64,000 nt of DNA from JBGAPI01 sp044221335 (GCA_044221335.1 JBGAPI010000005.1:1-64000), one strand, 5' to 3'. Numbered from the stretch's first letter, positions 31,997-41,321 are shown. A program made the numbers and translations. The notes: generated from the letters alone by a model not told the origin.

Positions 31997-32290
31997 CTAA
32001 GGCGATGGAAGGGCTCGCACGATCTCGGCCCCTTCGATCAGCGCAGTGGCCACCGCCGCTGCGAGTGCCCCGCCGGCGATCCATCGGGCTCCGGGTGACG
32101 CCGTGCCGATCATCGTTCGCACCAGGCGATCCATCACGACGGTGAGGACCGCCACGGCGGCGATCCCGCCGGCGACGTGCCAGCCGTGCGCCAGCAACGT
32201 CCACGTCCCGCCCCAGGCCAGCGTCACCAGCACCAGGGCTGTGCCGGCATCCACGGCGAGGTCGAGCGGCGTGCGGCGCGAGGTGATCAT
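31997..32290 (-). CDS. Small membrane protein, 97 aa
   Basis: Unrecognised protein with two to three hydrophobic segments (AGTALVLVTLAWGGTWTLLA, AGGIAAVAVLTVVM and a C-terminal IAGGALAAAVATALI). Its ATG (32290) shares one base with the TGA of the upstream gene, so translation of the two is coupled. Function unknown. Confidence 0.65.
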   Translation of the reverse strand: MITSRRTPLDLAVDAGTALVLVTLAWGGTWTLLAHGWHVAGGIAAVAVLTVVMDRLVRTMIGTASPGARWIAGGALAAAVATALIEGAEIVRALPSP

Positions 32291-32925
32291 CACGCCGCCG
32301 CCCGCGCCCACTTCCTCAGCGCCAGATGCGTCGGCAGGAAGACCAGCAGCGGCAGCGCGGTGACCAGGCAGGCGAGCCATGCCCATTGCGGCATCAGCTG
32401 CTGCGGCGCGGCGTCGGACATGCCGTAGACGTAGTTCACGTTGACCGGGACGTTCGGATCGCTGGGCAGCGCCGGCGGCGCCGGCAGGAACAGGTAGCTG
32501 ATCGCGATCAGGGTCCACGCGGTCAGCGTCCAGGCCGGCAGCGCGCGACGGTCGTAGCCGAGGCGGGCGACCAGGAAGATCAGCAGGAACGGCAGCCAGG
32601 CGTGGAAGAACGAGATGCCGCGAGCGACCAGCGGGATGCCGCCGTCGAACATGTAGGTGGTCATCCCGACCACCGGCTTGCCGACCGCGCTGCCGACGAA
32701 GTCGACGCACCACAACAGCTGCGGCAGCAGGATGCCGACCGCAGGCATCGAGGCCAGCAGCGGCTTCTCGGTCCAGATCGCCGCCAGCGTCAGGAACATG
32801 CAGACGTCGCAGAAGTACAGGAAATTGGTCGGGCCGTAGGACGACCAGTAGAACGGCACCATCACCATCATGAATGCGGTGAAGGCGATCTTCAGCGGTA
32901 GCGGCAGGCGTTTCGGGCTGTCCAT
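32290..32925 (-). CDS. Polytopic membrane protein, 211 aa
   Basis: Unrecognised membrane protein starting MDSPKRLPLPLKIAFTAFMM. Five to six hydrophobic segments are visible, with motifs WSSYGPTNFLYFCDVCMFLTL, LWCVDFV, FDGGIPLVARGISFFHAWLP and a loop LPSDPNVPVNVNYVYG. The mix of Trp, Asp and His in the membrane core suggests an enzyme or transporter, but no family can be named. It forms a two-gene operon with the 97-aa protein downstream. Confidence 0.7.
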   Translation of the reverse strand: MDSPKRLPLPLKIAFTAFMMVMVPFYWSSYGPTNFLYFCDVCMFLTLAAIWTEKPLLASMPAVGILLPQLLWCVDFVGSAVGKPVVGMTTYMFDGGIPLVARGISFFHAWLPFLLIFLVARLGYDRRALPAWTLTAWTLIAISYLFLPAPPALPSDPNVPVNVNYVYGMSDAAPQQLMPQWAWLACLVTALPLLVFLPTHLALRKWARAAA

Positions 32926-33105
32926 CGATCGGGGTCGGCAGTGACTGGTGCGCACACTAGCGTCGTGCGTGCGATGCCACGAACCGGAATCGATGGGGTG
33001 GAGGAATCCGCTACTGCCGGTATGCGGTGCGGAGGCGCGGGCCCCTGCCGCAGCGCTGATTCGACGCGACGAGCATCGCGGCTTGCGCCGCTTCTTCATC
33101 GCGGA

Positions 33106-34074
33106 TTACGCCGCTCCTGCAGTGGTGCCGTGTCCCATGAGGCGCGCCATCACCGCCATCCGCACCAGGAGGCCGTTGCTGACCTGCTCCAGGATCACCG
33201 ACTGCGGTCCGTCGGCGACATCGGATGCGATCTCGACGCCGCGGTTCATGGGACCCGGGTGCATCACGATCGCGTCCTCGCGTGCGAGTGCGAGGCGTGC
33301 GCGGGACAGGCCGAAACGGTCGAAGTAGGCGTCCTCGTCGTCGATCAGCGCGGCCTGCATGCGCTCCTTCTGCAGGCGCAGCATGACGATCGCGTCGACG
33401 CCGGCGAGTGCGCGGTCGAGGTCGTGGTGAACCTCGATGCGCGGATCGAGCGTGTCCGGCAGCAGCGCCGGCGGCGCGCAGACCCGGAGCTGCCCGACGC
33501 CCAGAGTGAGCAGCGCGTGGATGTCGGAGCGGGCGACCCGGGAGTGGCGGATGTCGCCGACGATCAGCACCGACAGTCGCCCGAAGTCCGCGCCCTTGTG
33601 CCGGCGCAACGTGAACATGTCGAGCAGGCCCTGAGTGGGATGCGCGTTGTTGCCGTCCCCGGCATTGACCACGGCCACGCCCGGTCCGACCTGGCGCGCC
33701 AGGTACTCCGGCGTGCCGTTCTCCTTGTGCCGGATCACGAACAGGTCGCAGTGCATCGCCTGCAGCGTCCGCACGGTGTCGAGCAGCGACTCGCCCTTGC
33801 TGGTCGACGAGTTGGCGACGTCGAAGTCGACCACGTCCGCCGACAGCCGCGACGCGGCCAGGCTGAAGCTGGTTCGGGTGCGGGTGGACGGCTCGAAGAA
33901 CAGGTTCACCACGGTGCGGCCGCGCAGCAGCGGCAGCTTCTTCATCTTGCCGCCGGTGGCCGCGGCGATCGCCTCGGCGGTGTCGAGCAGGTCGACGAGG
34001 GTCTCGCGCGGCAGTCCGTCGAGGGTGATGAGGTGCGACAGGCGGCCGTCGGGATGGCGCTGCGGATCGCTCAT
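33106..34074 (-). CDS. pyrB: Aspartate carbamoyltransferase catalytic subunit
   Basis: Second step of pyrimidine synthesis: carbamoyl phosphate plus aspartate to carbamoyl aspartate. 322 aa. The carbamoyl-phosphate site FEPSTRTRTSF, the SKGES loop, DGNNAHPTQGLLD and HPGPMNRGVEI are intact. Its ATG overlaps the pyrR stop by four bases. In Pseudomonas the enzyme works with an inactive dihydroorotase homologue encoded directly downstream (pyrC' / pyrX). Here no such gene follows; the next downstream genes are the unrelated membrane proteins. Confidence 0.96.
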   Translation of the reverse strand: MSDPQRHPDGRLSHLITLDGLPRETLVDLLDTAEAIAAATGGKMKKLPLLRGRTVVNLFFEPSTRTRTSFSLAASRLSADVVDFDVANSSTSKGESLLDTVRTLQAMHCDLFVIRHKENGTPEYLARQVGPGVAVVNAGDGNNAHPTQGLLDMFTLRRHKGADFGRLSVLIVGDIRHSRVARSDIHALLTLGVGQLRVCAPPALLPDTLDPRIEVHHDLDRALAGVDAIVMLRLQKERMQAALIDDEDAYFDRFGLSRARLALAREDAIVMHPGPMNRGVEIASDVADGPQSVILEQVSNGLLVRMAVMARLMGHGTTAGAA

Positions 34075-34577
34075 TGCTGGGGTCCGATCTGTTCGATGGC
34101 GAGGGGCTCCGGGCCGCGCAGCCGGATCTGCGCGCCGGCGGGCAGGTTGATCCGCGCGCCGCAGGCGTCCGGCGCGATCGGCAGTTCGCGGCCGCCGCGG
34201 TCGATCAGCACCGCCAGCAGCACGGAGGCCGGCCGGCCCCAGTCGAACAGCTCGTTCAGCGCGGCGCGGATGGTGCGGCCGGTGTAGAGCACGTCGTCGA
34301 CCAGCAGCAGGTGGGCGCCCTCGATCGGCCAGGGCAGCACCGACGGCCGCACCACCGGATGCAGGCCGGCGTGCTCGTAGTCGTCGCGGTGGAAGCTGAT
34401 GTCGAGGCGGCCGATCGGCGCCTCGATGCCGAGCGAGGCCGCCAGCCGTTCGGCCAGCCAGACCCCGCCGGTCTGGATGCCGACGATCCGCGGCGCGGTG
34501 ATCCGGCGTTCGGCGAGGAGGGCGCCGCTGCGCATGCACAGGGCGGTAAAGGTCGAGTCGAAATCGAGGCTGCTCAT
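34071..34577 (-). CDS. pyrR: PyrR bifunctional pyrimidine regulator/uracil phosphoribosyltransferase
   Basis: 168 aa. PRPP-binding motif LLLVDDVLYTGRTIRAAL and the N-terminal GIQTGGVWLAERLA. PyrR attenuates pyr operons in Gram-positive bacteria; in Pseudomonas-type operons its regulatory role is less clear and it may act mainly as a weak UPRTase. Overlaps both neighbours by four bases (ATGA), so ruvX-pyrR-pyrB are tightly coupled. Confidence 0.93.
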   Translation of the reverse strand: MSSLDFDSTFTALCMRSGALLAERRITAPRIVGIQTGGVWLAERLAASLGIEAPIGRLDISFHRDDYEHAGLHPVVRPSVLPWPIEGAHLLLVDDVLYTGRTIRAALNELFDWGRPASVLLAVLIDRGGRELPIAPDACGARINLPAGAQIRLRGPEPLAIEQIGPQQ

Positions 34578-35008
34578 AGTCCGCCCTCGCGAAGGAACTG
34601 CTCCACGATCACCCGTGCCGCCATCGCATCGGCGTTGGCGGCATGCTTGGCGCGCGCGCTGCCCTGGCGGCGCGCGACGGCGAACTGTCGCGCCGCCTCC
34701 TGCGAGCTCATCCGCTCGTCGACCAGCTGCACCGGCAGCGCGCTGCGCTCGCCGAGCGAGCCCGCGAAGGCGCGAGCGCGCTTCGAAGTGGCCTGCTCGC
34801 CCCCGTCGAGCGACAGCGGCAGGCCGACCACCAGCAGGTCCGGCTGCCAGTCGCCGAGCAGGCGCTCGATCGCCGGCCAGTCGGGGCCGCTGGGACCGTT
34901 GCCCACGGTGCCGACGGCGCTCGCGCTGGCCGTCAGCGATGTCCCGAAGGCGACGCCGATGATCCGGCCGCCGTAGTCGAAGCCGAGCACCTTCACGATC
35001 CCCGTCAC
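34574..35008 (-). CDS. ruvX: RuvX/YqgF family nuclease
   Basis: RNase H-fold protein of 144 aa. Motifs GFDYGGRIIGVAFG, VVGLPLSLDGGEQ and VDERMSSQEA carry the family acidic residues. Proposed Holliday-junction resolvase and involved in 16S rRNA 5' end maturation. It starts 10 bp after yqgE and overlaps pyrR. Confidence 0.92.
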   Translation of the reverse strand: MTGIVKVLGFDYGGRIIGVAFGTSLTASASAVGTVGNGPSGPDWPAIERLLGDWQPDLLVVGLPLSLDGGEQATSKRARAFAGSLGERSALPVQLVDERMSSQEAARQFAVARRQGSARAKHAANADAMAARVIVEQFLREGGL

Positions 35009-35018
35009 GACAGACCGC

Positions 35019-35582
35019 TCATGCGTGCCCGGCGTATTCCGACAGCTGATTGGGGTCGATGCCGATCAGCCGGGTGGCCGCGTCCCAGCGCTGCTCGAGT
35101 TCGGTCTCGAACAGGATGCGGTGTTGCGCCTCGGTGGTGAGCCAGGCGTTGGCGAGCAGTTCCTGCTCGAGCTGGCCCTCGGACCATCCGGAATAGCCGA
35201 GCGCGATCAGGCTGTGGCGCGGCCCGCGGCCCTCCGAGATCGCGACCAGGATGTCGCGCGAGGTCGTGATGGCGAGGCCGTCCGACAGCGGCATCGACGA
35301 GTCCCAGGTGCCGCCGTCGTCGTGCAGCACGAAGCCGCGCTCGGGATTCACCGGGCCGCCGAGGTAGACCGGAGCCTGCGCGACCGCGTCGATCTTCGTC
35401 TCGATCTGCATCTGCTCCAGCACGTCGGCGAGCTTGATCGGGGCGCGGCGATTGACCACGAGCCCCATCGCGCCTTCGGCGTTGTGCTGGCAGACGTAGG
35501 TGACGCTGCGCGCGAAATTGGGATCGCGCATCGCCGGCATCGCAATCAGGAACTGGTGATTGAGGAAGATGCCCTTTGCCAT
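35019..35582 (-). CDS. yqgE: YqgE/AlgH family protein
   Basis: 187 aa, the same length as E. coli YqgE. Family motifs: FLNHQFLIAMPAMRDPNFARSVTY (first part), GAMGLVVNR, VYLGGPVNPERGFVLHD, and ALGYSGWSEGQLEQEL. In Pseudomonas the homologue AlgH influences alginate regulation; the biochemical role is unknown. First gene of the yqgE-ruvX-pyrR-pyrB operon. Confidence 0.93.
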   Translation of the reverse strand: MAKGIFLNHQFLIAMPAMRDPNFARSVTYVCQHNAEGAMGLVVNRRAPIKLADVLEQMQIETKIDAVAQAPVYLGGPVNPERGFVLHDDGGTWDSSMPLSDGLAITTSRDILVAISEGRGPRHSLIALGYSGWSEGQLEQELLANAWLTTEAQHRILFETELEQRWDAATRLIGIDPNQLSEYAGHA

Positions 35583-35670
35583 GCGGGCAGTCTAGCGGCA
35601 GCGTCCCGGTCGGGCCATGGTCGCCGCCACCGGTCGTTCAGGTCGGACGGCCGCCCGGCGCCCGGATCGG

Positions 35671-36573
35671 TCAGAACGTCGTCCCGAGTGTCCCGCCCTT
35701 CTCGAACTGCCAGGTGCGGGTGATCTCCAGGATGTCGATGTTCTCGTCGGTCTTCGGCAGCGGCGCGAACGGCGCCGACAGCTGCACGATGCGGATGGCG
35801 GCGTCGTCCAGGACCTTCTTGCCGCTGGACTTCTTCAGCGTGACGTTGTCGACGCTGCCGTCGCGGCGGATCGCCACCGCCAGGATCAGGTCGCCGGAGA
35901 GGTGATCCTGGCGGGCAGCGTCGGGGAAATTGAGGTTGCCGATCCGCTCGACCCGTGACACCCAGCTGCGCATATAGCTGGCGTAGGCGAATTCCTGGGT
36001 GTTGGCGCTGATGAACTTGCGCTTCGGGCGCTTCGCGTAGAGCTCGGTCTCGCGCTCGACCTCGGCGGCCAGGCGCGCCGACTCGAGGCTCTGTTCGATC
36101 AGCTCGCGTCCGGACAGCCGCGGCGACGGCGGGGCCTGGGGCTGGGGATCGGCGTGGGGCGTCTTCTCGTCGGACGGCGCGACCGTGGTCACGACGGTCT
36201 CGCTCGGGCGCGGCTGCGACGCCGGCCGGGACTGCCGCGTCTCCTTGCGCGAGCGGCCGTCGCGGTCGGGTACCGGGTCGCCCGCGCTCGGCGAGCGCGG
36301 GCGCTGCGCCTTGTCGCGATCGCCGCCGCCGCGCTGGTTCGCGTTCGACAGGAAGTCGGCTTTCTCCGGCGCCGCGGCGGTCTGCTGCTCGATCAGGATC
36401 ACGTCCAGCGAAGGCAGAGTGGCGGCAGGTTCCTCGTAGTTGAAGCTGACCCCGAACAGCAGCAGCCCGTGCGCCAGCAGCGACAACGCCAGCGTGACCT
36501 GCATCCGCTCGCCCGGTCCGATCGCCGGTCCGCGCGCCAGGGTGCGCCTGCGGGGGGCTTCCTTCGCCTTCAC
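35671..36573 (-). CDS. TonB-like energy transducer (TonB3 position)
   Basis: 300-aa inner-membrane protein. Cytoplasmic basic N-terminus (KAKEAPRRRTLARG), one membrane helix (MQVTLALSLLAHGLLLFGVSF, about residues 25-45), a long Pro/Arg/Ser-rich periplasmic spacer and a C-terminal TonB domain (YASYMRSWVSRVERIGNLNF, DAARQDHLSGDLILAVAIRR). It starts at GTG 36573, overlapping the gshB stop by four bases (GTGA); an internal ATG would remove the basic cytoplasmic segment. In P. aeruginosa the gene here, tonB3, is needed for twitching motility; the same link to the adjacent pil genes is inferred. Confidence 0.85.
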   Translation of the reverse strand: MKAKEAPRRRTLARGPAIGPGERMQVTLALSLLAHGLLLFGVSFNYEEPAATLPSLDVILIEQQTAAAPEKADFLSNANQRGGGDRDKAQRPRSPSAGDPVPDRDGRSRKETRQSRPASQPRPSETVVTTVAPSDEKTPHADPQPQAPPSPRLSGRELIEQSLESARLAAEVERETELYAKRPKRKFISANTQEFAYASYMRSWVSRVERIGNLNFPDAARQDHLSGDLILAVAIRRDGSVDNVTLKKSSGKKVLDDAAIRIVQLSAPFAPLPKTDENIDILEITRTWQFEKGGTLGTTF

Positions 36574-37574
36574 CGGCGGAGCGACTTCTCGATCGCGTCG
36601 AACAGCTCGCCCGCGATGTTGGTGCCGCACTGGGCGTCGATCTCGCGGATGCCGGTCGGGCTGGTGACGTTGATCTCGGTCAGCCAGTCGCCGATCACGT
36701 CGAGGCCGACGAACATCAGGCCGCGCCGGCGCAGTTCCGGTCCGACCGCGGCGGCGATCGCCCGGTCCCGCCGCGACAGCGGCTGCGCCACGCCCTTGCC
36801 GCCGCGGGCGAGGTTGCCGCGGAAGTCGGTGCCCTGGGGGATGCGGGCGAGGCAATAGGGCACCGGCCGGCCGTCGATCAGCAGGATGCGCTTGTCGCCG
36901 GCACTGACCTCGGGCACGAACTTCTGCGCCAGCGCGAAGCTCCGGCCGTCGGCGGTCAGGGTCTCGAGGATGACGTTGAGGTTGGGGTCCCCGGCATGGG
37001 TCTTGAAGATCGACTTGCCGGCCATCCCGTCGATCGGCTTCAGCACCGCCTGCCCGACCTCGTCGACGAACGCGACCAGGCGAGCGGCGTCGCGCGCGAC
37101 CAGCGTCGGCGGGCAGAGTTCGGGAAAGTGCAGCGCAAACAGCTTCTCGTTGGCGTCGCGCAGCGAGGCCGGACGATTGAAGACAGGGACACCATTGTTT
37201 ACGGCGGCGTCCAGCACCCAGGTGTCGGCGAGGAAATCGGCATCGACCGGCGGGTCCTTGCGCGCCAGTACGGCGTCGAAACGGGACAGCTCGGTCCATT
37301 CCGGCTCGCCGAGGGTGAACCAGTCGTGGCGGTCGTCGCGCACGCTGACCGGCCGGACGCGGGCCAGCGCCCGGCCCTGCCGGAGCGACAGATCGCCAGC
37401 CTGGATCAGGCTTGCGGCGTGACCTCGCCGCTGGGCCTCGAGCAGCATCGCGAAGGTCGAGTCCTTGTACGGTTTGATCTTCGCGATCGGGTCCATCAGG
37501 ACCGCCAGGTCCAGGCGGCGCCGACGCCGGGCGGGCGCGACGGAAGGCTTCTTCGGGGAGCGGGATACGGTCAT
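36570..37574 (-). CDS. gshB: Glutathione synthetase
   Basis: ATP-grasp ligase joining gamma-glutamylcysteine and glycine, 334 aa (E. coli 316). Motifs: MDPIAKIKPYKDSTFAMLLEA near the N-terminus (first 20 residues of that block), RKDPPVD, VFNRPASLRDANEKL, LKPIDGMAGKSIF, and RGGNLARGGKG-type loop (RGNLARGGKGVAQPL). ATG 37574 adds a 26-residue basic leader; starting at the internal Met of MDPIAKI would give the E. coli-like length. Divergent from pilG. Confidence 0.94.
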   Translation of the reverse strand: MTVSRSPKKPSVAPARRRRRLDLAVLMDPIAKIKPYKDSTFAMLLEAQRRGHAASLIQAGDLSLRQGRALARVRPVSVRDDRHDWFTLGEPEWTELSRFDAVLARKDPPVDADFLADTWVLDAAVNNGVPVFNRPASLRDANEKLFALHFPELCPPTLVARDAARLVAFVDEVGQAVLKPIDGMAGKSIFKTHAGDPNLNVILETLTADGRSFALAQKFVPEVSAGDKRILLIDGRPVPYCLARIPQGTDFRGNLARGGKGVAQPLSRRDRAIAAAVGPELRRRGLMFVGLDVIGDWLTEINVTSPTGIREIDAQCGTNIAGELFDAIEKSLRR

Positions 37575-37644
37575 CGGAGCCTCGCCGGCGGGTGAAGAAG
37601 GGGCAAATGGCCCCGGTCGGTGTGTCGTCGGCGCCCCACAAGCA

Positions 37645-37761
37645 TATACTGCGGACCGTCGCCTGTTGGCGCGTGAGTTCGCACTTCAGCAGCGGCGAGA
37701 ACGCTTGGCGGACGAGGACTTGGCGGATTTACTTGACAGTGTTTGGAACCTTGGATTAAGA
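37645..37761 (+). promoter_or_regulatory. Promoter region of the pil-chp cluster
   Basis: The 267-bp gap between divergent gshB and pilG contains TATACT (37645-37650) and, further down, a perfect TTGACA (37733-37738) followed after 17 bp by a poor -10 (TTAAGA, 37756-37761). A short G+C-poor patch (37730-37765) suggests a regulatory segment. Confidence 0.4.
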
Positions 37762-37841
37762 AGCCTCAACTCCCGCATCTGCCGGTCTGAATGCCGGTGG
37801 AGGCGTTGGCCATGCTGGTGCCTCGCAACGGTGGATGAAAC

Positions 37842-38249
37842 GTGGACGACAACCTCAAAGACGTCAATCTCAACGGCCTCAAGGTGATGGTGATCGACGA
37901 TTCGAAAACCATCCGCCGCACCGCGGAGACGCTGTTGAAGAAGGAAGGCTGCGACGTCGTCACCGCCAATGACGGCTTCGAGGCGCTGGCGAAGATCTCC
38001 GACCAGCATCCGAACGTGATCTTCGTCGACATCATGATGCCCCGTCTGGACGGTTATCAGACCTGCGCGTTGATCAAGAACAACCAGCTGTTCAAGCACA
38101 CGCCGGTGATCATGCTGTCGTCCAAGGACGGCATCTTCGACAAGGCGAAGGGACGCATCGTCGGTGCCGAGCAGTACCTCACCAAGCCGTTTACGCGTGA
38201 GGAACTGCTGGGAGCGATCCGCAAGTTCGTGGAGCCCGCCAAAGCCTGA
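37842..38249 (+). CDS. pilG: Twitching motility response regulator PilG
   Basis: Single-domain CheY-like receiver of 135 aa, the same length as in Pseudomonas. Acidic pocket Asp19/Asp20, phosphoacceptor Asp63 in FVDIMMPRLDG and Lys115 in LTKPFT. PilG receives phosphate from ChpA and promotes pilus extension and cAMP production. Start is a GTG because upstream ATG codons are either out of frame or hit a stop; GGTGGATGA provides the ribosome binding site. First gene of the pilGHIJK-chpABC operon. Confidence 0.95.
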   Translation: MDDNLKDVNLNGLKVMVIDDSKTIRRTAETLLKKEGCDVVTANDGFEALAKISDQHPNVIFVDIMMPRLDGYQTCALIKNNQLFKHTPVIMLSSKDGIFDKAKGRIVGAEQYLTKPFTREELLGAIRKFVEPAKA

Positions 38250-38275
38250 CAGGCAGCGGCGCAAGGGGGGAGGGA

Positions 38276-38641
38276 ATGGCGCACATCCTGATCGTCGACG
38301 ACTCGCCGACCGAGTCGAAAATCCTGACCAACATCCTGGTCAAGGGTGGGCACCAGGTGAGTCTCGCCGCGAGTGCGGAGGAGGGGATCGCGTTGGCCAA
38401 GCAGCAGCATCCCGACCTGATCCTGATGGACGTCATCATGCCCGGCATGAACGGCTTCCAGGCGACCCGCAGCCTTTCCCGCGATCCCGACACCTCGGCG
38501 ATCCCGGTGGTGATCGTCAGCACCAAGAACATGGAGACCGACCGGGTCTGGGGCCTGCGTCAGGGGGCCAAGGATTTCATCACCAAGCCGGTCGGCGAAG
38601 CCGACCTGCTCGGTCGCGTTGCCGCCTTGCTGGCGGGTTAG
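38276..38641 (+). CDS. pilH: Twitching motility response regulator PilH
   Basis: CheY-like receiver of 121 aa, family length. Asp8/Asp9, phosphoacceptor Asp52 in LMDVIMPGMNG, Lys104 in FITKPVG. In Pseudomonas PilH acts opposite to PilG, draining phosphate and allowing retraction-linked reversal. 26 bp after pilG. Confidence 0.95.
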   Translation: MAHILIVDDSPTESKILTNILVKGGHQVSLAASAEEGIALAKQQHPDLILMDVIMPGMNGFQATRSLSRDPDTSAIPVVIVSTKNMETDRVWGLRQGAKDFITKPVGEADLLGRVAALLAG

Positions 38642-38653
38642 AGACGGCGGGCC

Positions 38654-39190
38654 ATGACCGAAACCATTCCATTCGAAACCCTGATCGACTACGAGCGCCT
38701 CGCGGCGGAGCATTCCGCGGGTGCCGCCGAGCAGATGGAGGCCCCCGGCCTCTGGCGCGGGATCGGCTATCGCATCGGCGGTCGCCGGCTGGTCAGCGGT
38801 ATCGGTGAGATCAACGAAATCCTGGCGATGCCGGTGATGGCCCACGTGCCCGGCACCCGGCCCTGGCTGCTTGGCGTGTCTAACGTGCGCGGCACCCTGA
38901 TCGCGATCGTCGACCTGAAGCAGTTCCTCGAGGGCGAGCGCACCCCGCTGTCGGACCGCTCCCGCGTGCTGGTGGCGAAGCAGACCGGCGGTGCCGTCGG
39001 CATCCTGGTGGACGAGATCCTCGGACAGCGCAACTTCACCGACGAGAACCTGCCGTTGCCCGAGGGCGATGCGGACGAGCGCTGGGGGCAGTACATCCCG
39101 CGGCGCTACGCGGTGGATGCGATCGAATATGGCGTGTTCAGCCTGGGCGCGCTGGTACGCAATCCGGAATTCCTGCAGGCGTCGGCGTGA
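38654..39190 (+). CDS. pilI: CheW-like adaptor PilI
   Basis: 178-aa CheW-domain protein that couples the receptor PilJ to the kinase ChpA. Features: RIGGRRLVSGIGEINEIL, the loop MAHVPGTRPWLLGVSNVRG and GGAVGILVDEILGQRNF. Starts 12 bp after pilH. No other domain. Confidence 0.93.
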   Translation: MTETIPFETLIDYERLAAEHSAGAAEQMEAPGLWRGIGYRIGGRRLVSGIGEINEILAMPVMAHVPGTRPWLLGVSNVRGTLIAIVDLKQFLEGERTPLSDRSRVLVAKQTGGAVGILVDEILGQRNFTDENLPLPEGDADERWGQYIPRRYAVDAIEYGVFSLGALVRNPEFLQASA

Positions 39191-39281
39191 CGTCGGCTCG
39201 AGCTTGAGACGGTTCGGCGAAGGCACCGGCGGGCGGTGCAGCAGCAAACAAACGGCGACAATTCATTCGGTGAGGTGAGGT

Positions 39282-41315
39282 ATGAGTACCACTGGATCTG
39301 CCATCAAGGGTCGGTTGGGCGGCGGTCTTACGATCTGGATCGTGATGCTGTTCGTCGCGATCATGCTGTTCGGCCTGAACGCGTTCTTTACCCAGCGCTA
39401 CAACACGAACGACAAGAACGCCACGGCGCGGGCCGCCAGCATCCAGGTGCTCAGCCAGCAGATCGCCACCAAGTCGCGCGAAGCCGCGGCCGGTCGACTG
39501 GAGGCCTTCGAAGAATTGAAGACCACCCGCGACACCATCGACCAGGCCGTCCGCGACCTCAGTGAAGGCAACCCGAAGGACGGCTTCCCGTCCTACAAGG
39601 GCGAGACCAACATGGAGGACGTCCTCAAGAAGCTCACCGACAACTGGGGCCCGATCAAGAAGGCGGCGGACACCATCCTGTCGCGCAAGGACCTCGTCCT
39701 CGACATGACCAACACGGTGACCGAGTTCAACGCGAACATCAGTCCGCTGACCTCGAAGATGGACGAAATCGTCACCCTGCTGCGGCAGAAGGATGCCCCC
39801 GGCAACCAGATCTACATGGCCACCCGCCAGCTGCTGCTCGCCGACCGCATGCTGCGCCGCGTGTCCGAGATCCAGAAGGGCGGCGACCAGGCGGTGACGG
39901 CGGCGGACGGCTTCGGCCGCGACGCCCAGTTCTACGGCCACGTGCTCGATGGCCTGATCAACGGCGCCCCGGACATCAACATCCGAGCGCTGACCGACCC
40001 CGAGGCGCGCGCGCTGCTGGGCGAGGTGTCGCAGATGTTCCAGAAGGTCGGCGCCAACGTCGAGAAGATCCAGGGCGCGTCCACCGACCTCTACGAGGTG
40101 ACCGAGGCCGCCGACAACATCGTGCTCGATTCGCAGGGCCTGCTGACCTCCGCCGACAACGTCTCGAAGCGCCTGTCCGAACTGCCGAGCAAGCGCATCC
40201 TGCCGGCGACCTGGATGTACCTCGTCGGTGGCGTGCTCGCGGTGATCGGCCTGCTCGGACTGGCCCAGGGCTACTTCAACGTGCAGCGCCGCCAGGCCCG
40301 CGACGCCGCGGAACTGAACGAACGTAACCAGAACGCCATTCTGCGGCTCCTGGACGAGATGGGATCGCTGGCCGAAGGCGACCTCACCGTCAAGGCGACC
40401 GTCACCGAGGACATCACCGGCGCCATCGCGGACTCGGTCAACTTCGCGGTCGAGGCCCTCCGCTCCCTGGTGACCACCATCAACGAGACCGCGGTGCAGG
40501 TCTCCGCGGCGGCCCAGGAAACCCAGTCGACCGCCATGCATCTGGCCGAAGCCGCCGAGCATCAGGCGCAGCAGATCACCTCGGCGTCGGCGGCGATCAA
40601 CGAAATCGCCGTCTCGATCGACGAGGTCTCGAAGAACTCCGCCGAATCGGCCGACGTGGCGCAACGCTCCGTGCAGATCGCGTCCAAGGGCGCGGCGGTG
40701 GTGCGGCAGACGATTCAGGGCATGGACTCGATTCGCGACCAGATCCAGGAAACCTCGAAGCGAATCAAGCGCCTGGGCGAGTCCTCGCAGGAAATCGGAT
40801 CGATCGTCGAACTGATCAACGACATCGCCGAGCAGACCAACATTCTCGCGCTGAACGCCGCCATTCAGGCGGCCTCCGCCGGTGAAGCGGGCCGCGGCTT
40901 CGCGGTCGTCGCCGACGAAGTGCAGCGACTGGCCGAACGCGCGTCGAACGCCACGAAGCGAATCGAAACGCTGGTGCAGACCATTCAGTCCGACACCAAC
41001 GAAGCGGTGACTTCGATGGAACAGACCACCGCGGAAGTGGTCGCGGGTGCCCGACTCGCCGAGGACGCCGGTCTGGCCCTGGGCGAGATCGAAAAGGTCT
41101 CGAACGACTTGGCCGACCTCATTCAGAACATCTCCGAGGCCGCCCGCCAGCAGTCGGCCGCCGCCACCAACATCTCGGCGACCATGAACGTCATTCAGGA
41201 AATCACCACGCAGACCTCGGTCGGCGCCAGCCAGACGGCGGAGTCGATCGGAAACCTGGCCCAGCTCGCCGCCGACCTGCGTCGCTCGGTCGCCGACTTC
41301 AAGCTGCCGGCGTAA
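39282..41315 (+). CDS. pilJ: Methyl-accepting chemotaxis protein PilJ
   Basis: Receptor of the twitching system, 677 aa (Pseudomonas about 680). Two membrane helices: about residues 12-36 (LTIWIVMLFVAIMLFGLNAFF) and 305-330 (ATWMYLVGGVLAVIGLLGLA). The periplasmic part between them is helical, PilJ type. A HAMP-like segment and a long coiled coil follow; the conserved hairpin tip reads IAEQTNILALNAAIQAASAG, with flanking ADEVQRLAERASNATKRIE. Sites for methylation by PilK are expected around Glu/Gln pairs in the coiled coil. A 91-bp gap before it is the longest inside the operon up to chpA. Confidence 0.95.
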   Translation: MSTTGSAIKGRLGGGLTIWIVMLFVAIMLFGLNAFFTQRYNTNDKNATARAASIQVLSQQIATKSREAAAGRLEAFEELKTTRDTIDQAVRDLSEGNPKDGFPSYKGETNMEDVLKKLTDNWGPIKKAADTILSRKDLVLDMTNTVTEFNANISPLTSKMDEIVTLLRQKDAPGNQIYMATRQLLLADRMLRRVSEIQKGGDQAVTAADGFGRDAQFYGHVLDGLINGAPDINIRALTDPEARALLGEVSQMFQKVGANVEKIQGASTDLYEVTEAADNIVLDSQGLLTSADNVSKRLSELPSKRILPATWMYLVGGVLAVIGLLGLAQGYFNVQRRQARDAAELNERNQNAILRLLDEMGSLAEGDLTVKATVTEDITGAIADSVNFAVEALRSLVTTINETAVQVSAAAQETQSTAMHLAEAAEHQAQQITSASAAINEIAVSIDEVSKNSAESADVAQRSVQIASKGAAVVRQTIQGMDSIRDQIQETSKRIKRLGESSQEIGSIVELINDIAEQTNILALNAAIQAASAGEAGRGFAVVADEVQRLAERASNATKRIETLVQTIQSDTNEAVTSMEQTTAEVVAGARLAEDAGLALGEIEKVSNDLADLIQNISEAARQQSAAATNISATMNVIQEITTQTSVGASQTAESIGNLAQLAADLRRSVADFKLPA

Positions 41316-41321
41316 GGACGA

